From positions 1 through 40,806 of the forward strand of contig JAUXED010000010.1 of assembly GCA_030618105.1 (NCBI GenBank): a DNA stretch of 40,806 nt. Reading direction: 5' to 3'. The notes beneath the pieces were generated by a model. That model was not told the origin of the DNA. It did no database searches and was given only the letters and a program-made list of their open reading frames with translations. Made by a program: the position numbers and the translations under genes. The DNA is from Bacteroidota bacterium. Lineage in GTDB: Bacteria; Bacteroidota; Bacteroidia; Bacteroidales; VadinHA17. Position 1 is the first letter of the stretch; the number at the start of each line of letters is the position of its first letter. This document shows, piece by piece, positions 8,739 through 17,193 of this stretch.

Positions 8739-11700
8739 TTGGAACTCAAAGACTTTTTAAATATATACAAGACCCATCCCAACCTGCAAACGCTTGTTGA
8801 ATGGACCCGGAAACAGGAAAATCCAAAGATCCGTCTGAAAGGACTTACCGGTTCATCCAAAAGTATGTTCTGCAGTCAATTCCTGAAGCAATCCTCTTCT
8901 TCTCACCTTTTTATTCATAATGACAAAGAAGAAGCTGCATATTTCCATAACGACCTGGCAAATATCCTTGGAGAAGAGAGTGTGAGTTTTTTCCCGGCAT
9001 CTTTCAAACGTTCCGTTCTGTATCATCAACCCGACCATTCTAACATTATTCTGAGAACGGAGATACTTAACGCCATTAGTTCAGGAAAACGAAAGATGAT
9101 CCTGGTTACTTATCCTGAAGCATTGGCAGAGAAGGTTGTTACCAGAAAAAAGCTCAGGGAAAAAACCTTTATGCTGGAAATTAACCGGGAAATAACAATT
9201 GAAGAGGTTGAAGAAACACTTCGGCAATATGATTTCCAGAGGGTTGATTTTGTATATGAACCTGGGCAGTATTCAATTCGTGGAAGCATTGTTGATATTT
9301 TTTCTTTTTCCAACGAACAACCCTTCCGCATCGATTTCTTTGGTAACGAAATTGATTCTATACGAACGTTTGATGTTGAAAATCAACTTTCTATTCAGTC
9401 TCTTGAAACAATTCAGGTTGTGCCTAATATTCCAGACCTCCATCCTGAAGAAGTAACAGACTCACTCATGAGTTTTCTCCCAAAAGGGATCACTGTCTGG
9501 ACCCAGGATATGAATTATGCCCGGGAAAAAATGAATGATCTTTTTAAACAGGTTTCCGAAAAAGATAATTTTAACAATGAGACTATAAAAAAAATAATTA
9601 CAGGAAATCATTTATATAAAGAATGCAGTGATCTTACTGTAATTGAATTCGGACATTATTTTAGCTTTCCACCTGAAAATGAATTGCACTTCAAAACCTC
9701 TTCCCAACCATCATTCAACAAGAATTTCGAGATCCTTTACCGCGACCTTTCCGGGAAAAGGGAAGAAGGATACCGGAATATTATTCTCTCCGGCAGCCGG
9801 AAACAGATTGACCGCCTCGAAGCTATATTCGCTGACATAAACAATAACAGGCACTTTAATCCTCTGCTTATGGTATTGCATGAAGGGTTTATTGATAATG
9901 ATCTGAAAATTTGTGCTTATACCGATCACCAGATATTTGAACGTTATCATAAATTCCGGCTGAGAGGAAACTTTACTCGTAGTGAAGCACTTACCGTGCG
10001 CGAATTTACAGGGCTGAAACCCGGTGATTACGTTGTACATATTGATCATGGTATTGCACGTTTCGGCGGACTTGAAAGGGTTGAAGTAAACGGGAAAACC
10101 CAGGAAGCATTGAAGCTGGTTTTTAAAGACAATGATACTTTATATGTAAAGATCCATGCTTTGCATCGCATTTCGAAGTACAGAGGAAAAGATGACAAAC
10201 CCCCGAAGATATATAAATTAGGCACGGGAGCGTGGCAAAAATTAAAACAAAGAACAAAGAAAAAAGTTAAGGACATTGCCAAAGATCTTATTGCCCTGTA
10301 TGCACAAAGAAAACAGGAAAAAGGATTTGCATTTTCACCCGATTCTTACCTGCAGAAAGAGTTGGAAGCATCGTTTATCTATGAGGATACCCCTGATCAG
10401 GAAGAAGCGACAACGGCTACCAAGAACGGTATGGAACATACTGTACCTATGGATAGGCTGATATGCGGTGATGTAGGATTTGGCAAAACAGAAATTGCTA
10501 TCCGTGCTGCTTTTAAGGCAGTAGCTGACAGCAAACAGGTTGCTATCCTCGTTCCAACCACTATTCTAGCTCTCCAGCATTACCAGACATTCACCGACAG
10601 ACTCAAAGACTTCCCGTGCACTATTGAGTACCTCACACGCCTGAAAAAACCTGCCGACCAAAAACGTATCATCAGCGAACTACCTGAAGGGAAACCTGAA
10701 ATTATTATTGGTACACATAAGCTGGTAGGCAAGAATATAAAATTCAAAGACCTTGGATTACTGATAATTGATGAAGAGCAAAAATTCGGTGTGGCAATTA
10801 AGGAAAAACTTAAAAACCTTAAAACAAATGTTGATACGCTTACCTTAACTGCTACCCCTATCCCGCGAACCTTACAATTCTCATTAATGGGAGCACGTGA
10901 CCTCTCCATTATCAACACACCACCACCAAACAGGCATCCCATTATCACCGAACTGCATGGCTTCAATGAAGAGATAATTAAAGAGGGAATTAATTATGAA
11001 GTAAGCCGGAACGGACAGGTATTTTTTATCCATAACAGGGTGCAAAATATCACGAAGATCGAAGCCATGATCAACCGTATTTGTCCCAAAGTTAAAACCG
11101 CGATTGTTCACGGACAAATGGAAGGAAGGCAACTGGAAAACGTTATGCTTGATTTTATCCATGGAGATTACGATGTTTTAATAGCAACTACCATTATTGA
11201 GTCTGGTCTGGACATACCAAACGCTAATACAATATTTATTAATAATGCAAATAATTTCGGGTTAAGCGACCTGCATCAATTGCGCGGACGGGTTGGACGA
11301 TCGAATAAAAAAGCATTTTGTTACCTGCTTGCCCCTCCCCTTTCAGTTGTTACTCCTGAGGCACGCCGGCGATTAAAAGCAATTGAAGAATTCTCGGAGT
11401 TGGGCAGCGGTTTTAATATTGCCATGCAGGACCTGGATATCCGCGGAGCAGGAAATCTTCTGGGAGCGGAACAGAGTGGTTTTATTGCCGATATCGGGTT
11501 TGAAACATATCACCGGATACTGGATGAAGCGGTGAATGAATTGAAAGAAACCAATTTTAAAAACCTGTTTGAAGAAGAAAAGAGTCAGGAAAACAGGAAA
11601 GTTACAGAGACAAAAAAGAAAAAATTCGTTAAAGATTGCCACATAGATACCGACATGGAGATCATGTACCCTGATGACTATATCCCGAACATTGCAGAGA

Positions 11701-12080
11701 GGATCAGGTTATACCGTGAATTGAATAATATTGACAGTGAACAGGATCTGGAGCAGTTTGAAAACAGACTGAAAGACCGGTTTGGCCCACTGCCTGAACC
11801 TGCTGTTGAACTATTTAATATTGTCAGACTAAGATGGCTGGCTGAAGTACTTGGTTTTGAAAAGATATTCCTTCAGAATAAAAAGATGGTGATCCATTTT
11901 ATCTCCAATCCGGAATCCCCGTATTTCAAATCACCATTATTTATAAATATCTTACAATTTATCCAGAATAACCCACAGCAGTTTATAATGAAAGAAAAGA
12001 CTGACAAGCTAACACTTACTATGTTACGGGTTAGTAATATCCGCCAGGCAATTGGTCTTTTAGAACAAATTAATGGATGA
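8739..12080 (+). CDS. mfd: Transcription-repair coupling factor Mfd
   Basis: A 1113-residue SF2 translocase that removes RNA polymerase stalled at DNA lesions and recruits UvrA. Domains in order are an N-terminal UvrB-like module (about 1-330), the RNA polymerase-interacting Tudor-like region around 420-490 (GDYVVHIDHGIARFGG), and the two-lobed motor with Walker A GDVGFGKTE near 577 and the DEEQ box at about 678-681. A RecG-like TRG region with LRGRVGR follows, then the C-terminal D7 domain. Length is close to E. coli Mfd. The start is a TTG; no ATG in a better position is seen. It appears monocistronic, flanked by dispersed repeats. Confidence 0.96.
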   Translation: MELKDFLNIYKTHPNLQTLVEWTRKQENPKIRLKGLTGSSKSMFCSQFLKQSSSSHLFIHNDKEEAAYFHNDLANILGEESVSFFPASFKRSVLYHQPDHSNIILRTEILNAISSGKRKMILVTYPEALAEKVVTRKKLREKTFMLEINREITIEEVEETLRQYDFQRVDFVYEPGQYSIRGSIVDIFSFSNEQPFRIDFFGNEIDSIRTFDVENQLSIQSLETIQVVPNIPDLHPEEVTDSLMSFLPKGITVWTQDMNYAREKMNDLFKQVSEKDNFNNETIKKIITGNHLYKECSDLTVIEFGHYFSFPPENELHFKTSSQPSFNKNFEILYRDLSGKREEGYRNIILSGSRKQIDRLEAIFADINNNRHFNPLLMVLHEGFIDNDLKICAYTDHQIFERYHKFRLRGNFTRSEALTVREFTGLKPGDYVVHIDHGIARFGGLERVEVNGKTQEALKLVFKDNDTLYVKIHALHRISKYRGKDDKPPKIYKLGTGAWQKLKQRTKKKVKDIAKDLIALYAQRKQEKGFAFSPDSYLQKELEASFIYEDTPDQEEATTATKNGMEHTVPMDRLICGDVGFGKTEIAIRAAFKAVADSKQVAILVPTTILALQHYQTFTDRLKDFPCTIEYLTRLKKPADQKRIISELPEGKPEIIIGTHKLVGKNIKFKDLGLLIIDEEQKFGVAIKEKLKNLKTNVDTLTLTATPIPRTLQFSLMGARDLSIINTPPPNRHPIITELHGFNEEIIKEGINYEVSRNGQVFFIHNRVQNITKIEAMINRICPKVKTAIVHGQMEGRQLENVMLDFIHGDYDVLIATTIIESGLDIPNANTIFINNANNFGLSDLHQLRGRVGRSNKKAFCYLLAPPLSVVTPEARRRLKAIEEFSELGSGFNIAMQDLDIRGAGNLLGAEQSGFIADIGFETYHRILDEAVNELKETNFKNLFEEEKSQENRKVTETKKKKFVKDCHIDTDMEIMYPDDYIPNIAERIRLYRELNNIDSEQDLEQFENRLKDRFGPLPEPAVELFNIVRLRWLAEVLGFEKIFLQNKKMVIHFISNPESPYFKSPLFINILQFIQNNPQQFIMKEKTDKLTLTMLRVSNIRQAIGLLEQING

Positions 12081-12087
12081 AAATGGA

Positions 12088-12148
12088 TTTTGCGAGGAGT
12101 GAAACAACGCTTTGCCCGCCGCAACGCAGTGAAGGTGGGAAGCAATCT
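12088..12148 (+). repeat. Dispersed repeat copy, downstream of mfd (partly duplicated)
   Basis: TTTGCGAGGAGTGAAACAACG at 12088-12108 matches the first half of the repeat found upstream of mfd, in opposite orientation. GAAGCAATCTC at 12138-12148 matches the end. In between, GCAACGCAGTGAAGG looks like a second, diverged copy of the repeat core. It is GC-rich against the local background. The small reading frame across it (12090-12284) is not a credible gene. Confidence 0.65.
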
Positions 12149-12212
12149 CCCAAAAACAACCGGAATGCCAAATAGATATACTGTCATGAGCTTTACGAAA
12201 ACTTTTTTTATT

Positions 12213-12243
12213 TTTGAAAAAGAATTAAAAAATGACATCTTTG
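12213..12243 (+). promoter_or_regulatory. Promoter for the envelope cluster
   Basis: -33 TTTG at 12213-12216, a 19 bp spacer and -7 CATCTTTG at 12236-12243 (one mismatch to TAnnTTTG). It lies about 50 bases before the outer-membrane protein gene, which has no gene directly upstream on the same transcript. Confidence 0.65.
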
Positions 12244-12291
12244 TGGTCTCAAATCTGAATTTTGGGGATTTAATAAGTAGCTGAAAATTCA

Positions 12292-13581
12292 ATGTTAAGA
12301 AAAGTACAATATCTGTTCATCATATTTATTTTTCTGCCGTACCTGGTTGCAGGTCAAACTGAAAACAATTCACCATATTCCCGTTTTGGAATTGGAGACA
12401 TTGCACATCACAGTTTTGGTAAAAACAGGGCACTTGGCGGGATGTCATTTGGATTGAGAGATCCGAATGCAATTGTAATGGCAAATCCTGCTTCACTAAG
12501 CGCCAGGGATACAATGTCATTCCTTTTTGAATTCGGGGTTATTGGTAAAAGCACCGAGCTTAGTTCAGGGGATTTGACCGATAAGTTTGATGACATAAAT
12601 TTTAACCATTTGGCTATTGCCTTTCCAATAACCAAATGGTTAGGAACAAGTATAGGAATTATTCCATACAGTAACCAGAATTATAACATCATTAGTACCA
12701 TAAGAGAGGGAGATTTATTATATAATCCGGCTACCGGAGATTTGGATTGCAAGTATATTGGAATAGGTGGAATCAATCAGTTTTTTATTGGTAACGCGCT
12801 GAAGTTGAATAAAAACTTCTCTTTGGGTTTCAATTTTTCATATCTTTTCGGTACATTAGAGCGCATAAGAACCCTGTCATTTGTCGACCGGTCTGATTTT
12901 TATAACTCTAAATACACTGACAAAACAATAATAGGTGATATAAAATTTGATTGGGGTTTACAATACACAGCTAATTTTAAACACGATCTGGAATTAACAG
13001 TGGGAGCAATTTTCAGTAGTAATACAAGGCTATCAGCCAAACAGGAGGTATTGCAGGAGAATATTGTTTATTCGGTCGATCCCGGTATTTATATTGACAC
13101 TATCCAGAATTATACTGATGATAACGGGCATATTTTCCTTCCGGGCAAGATTGGTGCCGGTTTTACCTTCAAAAAGGGTGATAAGCTGATGATAGGCGCT
13201 GATTATTACTCTCAAAACTGGTCTGATGCAAGATTCTTTGGAAAATCTGATTCTCTTCAAAACACCAATACTATCCGTGGCGGAATTGAATTTGTGCCAA
13301 ATAGCCGTGATTTACGTAACTACTTGAATTCTATACATTATCGTATTGGCGGACATTACTCTAATACTTATCTTCAGCTAAATGGAGAACAATTAACTGA
13401 CTTTGGCATAAGTTTTGGATTAGGATTACCGCTGAGAGGTTCAAAATCAATATTTAATATTGCTTTTGAACTGGGACAAAGAGGAACACTGGAAAAAAAT
13501 TTGATTAAAGAAAAATATGGTATCTTAAGTTTTAGTTTAACTTTGTATGATTTTTGGTTTTTAAAACCAAAATTTGATTAA
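12292..13581 (+). CDS. Outer-membrane beta-barrel protein (FadL/PorV-like fold)
   Basis: A 429-residue exported protein: basic start, hydrophobic core and cleavage likely after VAG (about residue 21). The mature part shows many alternating amphipathic strands rich in aromatic residues and Gly and ends in an aromatic-rich segment, as in outer-membrane barrels. An early NNSPYSRFGIGD stretch and a later ANPAS motif (about 63-67) resemble FadL/OmpP1/PorV-like Bacteroidetes proteins. Substrate is unknown. It begins the cluster with the TPR protein, LptC, CorC-like and PpiD-like genes, suggesting a role in envelope assembly. Overlaps none; the TPR gene starts 13 bases after its stop. Confidence 0.75.
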   Translation: MLRKVQYLFIIFIFLPYLVAGQTENNSPYSRFGIGDIAHHSFGKNRALGGMSFGLRDPNAIVMANPASLSARDTMSFLFEFGVIGKSTELSSGDLTDKFDDINFNHLAIAFPITKWLGTSIGIIPYSNQNYNIISTIREGDLLYNPATGDLDCKYIGIGGINQFFIGNALKLNKNFSLGFNFSYLFGTLERIRTLSFVDRSDFYNSKYTDKTIIGDIKFDWGLQYTANFKHDLELTVGAIFSSNTRLSAKQEVLQENIVYSVDPGIYIDTIQNYTDDNGHIFLPGKIGAGFTFKKGDKLMIGADYYSQNWSDARFFGKSDSLQNTNTIRGGIEFVPNSRDLRNYLNSIHYRIGGHYSNTYLQLNGEQLTDFGISFGLGLPLRGSKSIFNIAFELGQRGTLEKNLIKEKYGILSFSLTLYDFWFLKPKFD

Positions 13582-13594
13582 AAAACTTTACAAA

Positions 13595-14935
13595 ATGAAA
13601 GCAACAGCCACAAAATTTCTGTTAACCCTTTTAATTGTAACAGGATCAATTTCTGCCTTCGGACAAAAGGGCGTTGAGGATGGATCGAAGTTTGGTAAAG
13701 GAGAAGACAGTATAAGATGTGTCAGAAATCTTTCACTATATGCTGAATATTATCGTCAAAAAAGCTACGATGATGCTTTACCTTACTGGCAAATTGTTTT
13801 TGATGAATGTCCAACAGCTTCTTTCAACCTGTATATTCATGGTGTTAAAATGTACGAATTACTTGCTGAGAAAGCTGATAATGAAGAGCAAAAATTTACT
13901 TACCTGGACACCATGATGTTGATTTATGACCAAAGAATAAAATATTTCGGACATGAAGGAAAAGTATTGGGACGAAAAGGGATTGACTGGCTGTCGATTA
14001 GAAAAAGCACTGTTGAAGATATCAAAATAGGGTATGATTATATTAAACAGTCTATTGATATGCAAAAGAACAAGTCTGAGAATAAAGTACTTGCCTTGTT
14101 TATGACAGTTTCCGGAACTTTATTCAAATCCGGTGAATTAACGCAGGATAATATGATTCAAAATTATGCAACAGCAAGCCAGATTGCAGCTTATAAATTA
14201 AGCAAGAAGCCGGAAAGTACCGATTTCCAGAGATTGAAGGAAAGCATTGATGGAATTTTCTCGAAAAGTGGAGCAGCAACCTGCGAAGCATTAATTAAAC
14301 TTTTTCAGCCAAAATATGATCAGAACCCGGAGGATAAAGAACTTCTGACTAAAATTGTTATCTTTCTTGCAGGTACTGGTTGTAAAGACTCTGATCTTTA
14401 TTTCAATGCCAGCACTTCATTTCATAAAATCGAACCCAGTGCTAAATCAGCTTACTTTCTTGCTGAAATGAATGTTGACCGGGCTAATTATGAAAAGGCT
14501 GCTATACTATATAAGCAAGCCATTGAACTTGAAACTGATTCAAAAGAAAAAGCAAGATACTATATGAAGCTTGGCGATATAACTTATCATAAATTAGGCA
14601 GCAATTCTCTTGCCAGAACATTTGCAAGAAAAGCAGCTGAACTGGACCCGGAGTCAGGACATCCATACCTGCTTATTGGCGCAATATATGCTGATAGTGA
14701 GCCATGTGGTGATGACGATATTGCAAAGAAAGCGCTTTACTGGATTGCCGTTGATAATTTTGCGAAAGCTAAGCAGGTTGATAATGAACTTGCTGAAATT
14801 GCAAACAAAAGTATAGTTGCATATTCACAACATTTCCCCGATACTGAAACCATATTTTTTCATGGATTGAAAGAAGGCGATCGCTATACAGTGGGTTGCT
14901 GGATCAATGAAACAACTATTGTCAGAACAAGATAA
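13595..14935 (+). CDS. Exported TPR-repeat protein
   Basis: About 446 residues from the chosen ATG (MKATATKFLL...), which gives a clean signal peptide ending near AFGQ. An ATG seven codons upstream overlaps the previous gene and adds MIKKLYK. The mature part is alpha-helical with tetratricopeptide-like repeats; the clearest run is about 290-370, with A-x-x-x-Y-K-x-A and L-G-D-I-x-Y patterns. Such proteins act as periplasmic or outer-membrane scaffolds, but the partner is unknown. It sits between an outer-membrane barrel gene and lptC in what looks like one transcript. Confidence 0.8.
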   Translation: MKATATKFLLTLLIVTGSISAFGQKGVEDGSKFGKGEDSIRCVRNLSLYAEYYRQKSYDDALPYWQIVFDECPTASFNLYIHGVKMYELLAEKADNEEQKFTYLDTMMLIYDQRIKYFGHEGKVLGRKGIDWLSIRKSTVEDIKIGYDYIKQSIDMQKNKSENKVLALFMTVSGTLFKSGELTQDNMIQNYATASQIAAYKLSKKPESTDFQRLKESIDGIFSKSGAATCEALIKLFQPKYDQNPEDKELLTKIVIFLAGTGCKDSDLYFNASTSFHKIEPSAKSAYFLAEMNVDRANYEKAAILYKQAIELETDSKEKARYYMKLGDITYHKLGSNSLARTFARKAAELDPESGHPYLLIGAIYADSEPCGDDDIAKKALYWIAVDNFAKAKQVDNELAEIANKSIVAYSQHFPDTETIFFHGLKEGDRYTVGCWINETTIVRTR

Positions 14936-14942
14936 GGAACAC

Positions 14943-15509
14943 ATGGATTTTTGGGATATTTTCCCGAAAAGATCTTTTATCATAAGCATTGCACTTGCCG
15001 TTGCAATGCTTATGTCATGTAAGAACGATATTGAAGTTATTAGTTCGCTTACCAATATCGATAACTTACCTTCGCAAACTATTGTCAACCTTGAAACCCT
15101 TTATACCGATTCGGCAAAAATACAACTGAGAGTAAAATCAAAGCTTGTAAAAAGTTTTAATCAGGCAGAGAATCCGTATCTGGAATTCCCTGAAGGGCTT
15201 GAGGTTTTTTTCTATGATAAAAACGAGAAAATTGAATCACAGTTATCAGCCAGATACGCGATCTATTATGAAGCAGATGAACTCTGGGAAGCAAAGGACA
15301 GTGTAGTTGTTATTAATGCTAATGGCGAAATTTTAAATACTGAACAATTATTCTGGGATGAAAATAAAAAATTGATCTATACAGATAAATTTGTTTCAAT
15401 TACTACAGCTAATGAAATTATTTATGGCGATGGTATAGAGGCAAATGAAAATTTCACTAATTGGAAAATAATGAAACCCCGAGGCACTTTTTATTTAGAA
15501 AATGAATAG
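14943..15509 (+). CDS. lptC: LPS export protein LptC, lipoprotein form
   Basis: 188 residues from the chosen start, seven bases after the TPR gene. An earlier ATG at 14907 would overlap that gene by 29 bases and place the lipobox too far in. The lipobox LMSC ends at Cys26, so this LptC is predicted to be lipid-anchored rather than held by an N-terminal helix as in E. coli. The rest is beta-rich with LptC/OstA-like features: EFPEGLEVFFYD, YAIYYEADELWEAKDSVVVINANGE and GDGIEAN. LptC passes LPS from the LptBFG extractor to LptA in the periplasm. Its stop overlaps the next gene by 8 bases. Confidence 0.85.
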   Translation: MDFWDIFPKRSFIISIALAVAMLMSCKNDIEVISSLTNIDNLPSQTIVNLETLYTDSAKIQLRVKSKLVKSFNQAENPYLEFPEGLEVFFYDKNEKIESQLSARYAIYYEADELWEAKDSVVVINANGEILNTEQLFWDENKKLIYTDKFVSITTANEIIYGDGIEANENFTNWKIMKPRGTFYLENE

Positions 15510-15693
15510 GAAAAAGTTAAGAATCCTGGAATTAGCATGGCTCACAGTTGCCATCCTTTGTGTGATAGCAGGTATCCATAGTACCAGCAACTCCGGCTTT
15601 TCTTCGGGTATGCTGTTTTTCTTAATAGCTTCAATCTCATTTGCAATGTATTTTTTCAGAAAAAATATGAGACGAAAAAGTAAAGATAACTAG
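15502..15693 (+). CDS. Small two-helix membrane protein
   Basis: A 63-residue protein beginning inside the last codons of lptC, which implies translational coupling. It has two hydrophobic helices (about 11-27 and 35-51) joined by a short Ser/Gly-rich loop, and a very basic tail (FRKNMRRKSK), giving a likely cytoplasmic C-terminus. I do not recognise a family. Its conserved-looking position between lptC and the CNNM transporter suggests a membrane accessory role. After it, 75 bases contain a small GTCAAA/TTTGAC hairpin (15700-15716). Confidence 0.65.
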   Translation: MNRKKLRILELAWLTVAILCVIAGIHSTSNSGFSSGMLFFLIASISFAMYFFRKNMRRKSKDN

Positions 15694-15768
15694 TGTCATG
15701 TCAAACTTGTTTTGACGGTTGAAGAATAAACACTTACGACAAATTAACCTTAAACAGGCAAGTAATTA

Positions 15769-17037
15769 ATGTCCATCATTATTACAATTATCATATCGGT
15801 TCTATTCTCTGCATTTTTCTCAGGAATGGAAATCGCGTATGTATCATCTAATAAACTTAAGATTGAATTGTACAGAAAAGAGGGTTCTTTCAATTCAAAA
15901 ATTATTTCCCTGCTCTCCCGGTATCCCGGGCAATATATCGTTACAATGCTTATCGGCAACAATATTGCCCTGGTGATATATGGTATCTTTATGGCAATAC
16001 TGCTTGAACCAGTGATATATACAATAACTGAACATGACATAAATATCCTTATCCTTCAAACAATTATCGCTACTCTTATAATTCTCCTGACTGCAGAGTT
16101 CCTTCCAAAAACTTTGTTCAGGATAAATCCAAATTCTTTTTTAAAGATTTTTGCTATACCGGTATTACTGTTTTTCATAATTTTCTACCCTGTCAGTAAA
16201 TTAACCATATATATATCCAACTTCATTTTGGGAACCTTTTTCAAAGTAAAAACAGGTGAGAAGCAGGAAAATATTGTTTTTGGCAAGGTAGATATTGATA
16301 ACCTGATGAATGAGAAAATGGCAGAGCAAAAAAACAATAAAAATGACACCCTTGATTTCAGGATCTTCCAGAATGCTCTTGATTTTTCTGATGTAAAACT
16401 CCGTGAATGTATGGTTCCAAGAACAGAGATAATAGCTGTTAAAAACGACAGTGGAATTGATGATCTTCAACAGAAATTCATTGAGACAGGTTTATCCAAA
16501 ATACTTGTTTTCAAGGAATCAATTGATCGGATTATCGGGTATATCCATATGAAGGACATGTTTAATAATCCTGATAATATTGAATCAAACATTATTGATG
16601 TATCAATTGTACCAGAAACAATGCCGGCCAACAAGCTACTTGAAATGTTACTTAAGGAAAAAAAGAACATTGCTGTGGTGGTTGATGAATTTGGAGGAAC
16701 TTCAGGTATTGTGACAATTGAAGATATCCTGGAGGAAATATTTGGAGAAATTGAAGATGAACATGATACTTTAAAACTCACCGAACAAAAGATAAATGAG
16801 CACGAATACATATTTTCAGGCCGTCTTGAAGTCGACTATCTTAACGAAAAATACAACCTTAATCTACCCAAGCACGGTGAATATGAGACACTTGCCGGCT
16901 TAATACTACACTTCTACGAAAGTATACCAAAACCTAAGGAACTTATTATAATTGAGTTATTTGAATTCAGAGTACTGGAAGTTAGTGAAACAAGGATAGA
17001 ACTGGTAAAACTAACAATAACTAAGACTTTGAAGTGA
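15769..17037 (+). CDS. CNNM/CorC-type membrane transporter (hemolysin C-like)
   Basis: A 422-residue inner-membrane protein. The N-terminal 150 or so residues contain the CNNM (DUF21) transmembrane helices, with the small-residue signature SAFFSGMEIAY. A paired CBS domain follows (about 205-325), including MVPRTEI and the region VVVDEFGGTSGIVTIEDILEEIFGEI starting near 303. The last 85 residues form the CorC_HlyC (transporter-associated) domain. The family is linked to magnesium or cobalt efflux; the older hemolysin name is misleading. It lies in the envelope cluster 75 bases after the small membrane protein. Confidence 0.88.
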   Translation: MSIIITIIISVLFSAFFSGMEIAYVSSNKLKIELYRKEGSFNSKIISLLSRYPGQYIVTMLIGNNIALVIYGIFMAILLEPVIYTITEHDINILILQTIIATLIILLTAEFLPKTLFRINPNSFLKIFAIPVLLFFIIFYPVSKLTIYISNFILGTFFKVKTGEKQENIVFGKVDIDNLMNEKMAEQKNNKNDTLDFRIFQNALDFSDVKLRECMVPRTEIIAVKNDSGIDDLQQKFIETGLSKILVFKESIDRIIGYIHMKDMFNNPDNIESNIIDVSIVPETMPANKLLEMLLKEKKNIAVVVDEFGGTSGIVTIEDILEEIFGEIEDEHDTLKLTEQKINEHEYIFSGRLEVDYLNEKYNLNLPKHGEYETLAGLILHFYESIPKPKELIIIELFEFRVLEVSETRIELVKLTITKTLK

Positions 17038-17040
17038 GGT

Positions 17041-17110
17041 GTTATGTGTGGTGATGAGGTGATGCAGTGTGAAGAGCAGAGAGCAAAGAGCAAAGAATAA
17101 AGAGAAAAAG
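17041..17110. repeat. Low-complexity AG-rich patch
   Basis: GTG-rich then AGAGCAAAGAGCAAAG-like sequence between the transporter and the PpiD-like gene. A similar GTGAAGAGCAAAGAGTAA patch lies at 6051-6069, so this may be a dispersed degenerate repeat. Confidence 0.5.
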
Positions 17111-17144
17111 AAGATTTCATATTAAAGGAAATATCAAATTTTTA

Positions 17145-17152
17145 TATCTTTG
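17145..17152 (+). promoter_or_regulatory. Candidate -7 element for ppiD-like gene
   Basis: TATCTTTG matches TAnnTTTG exactly and is followed by CTGCC, much like the rRNA promoters. I see no TTTG at the usual -33 spacing. The start codon is about 41 bases downstream. Confidence 0.5.
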
Positions 17153-17193
17153 CTGCCTGAATTTTTACATCAAATAAAAATATTAAATAACTC

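Noticed and set aside
12090-12284. 64-codon frame after mfd
   Set aside because: It spans the dispersed repeat and the promoter of the next cluster; not protein-like.
15700-15716. GTCAAA/TTTGAC hairpin after the small membrane protein gene
   Set aside because: It is short, AT-rich and lacks a T-run, so I do not call a terminator.
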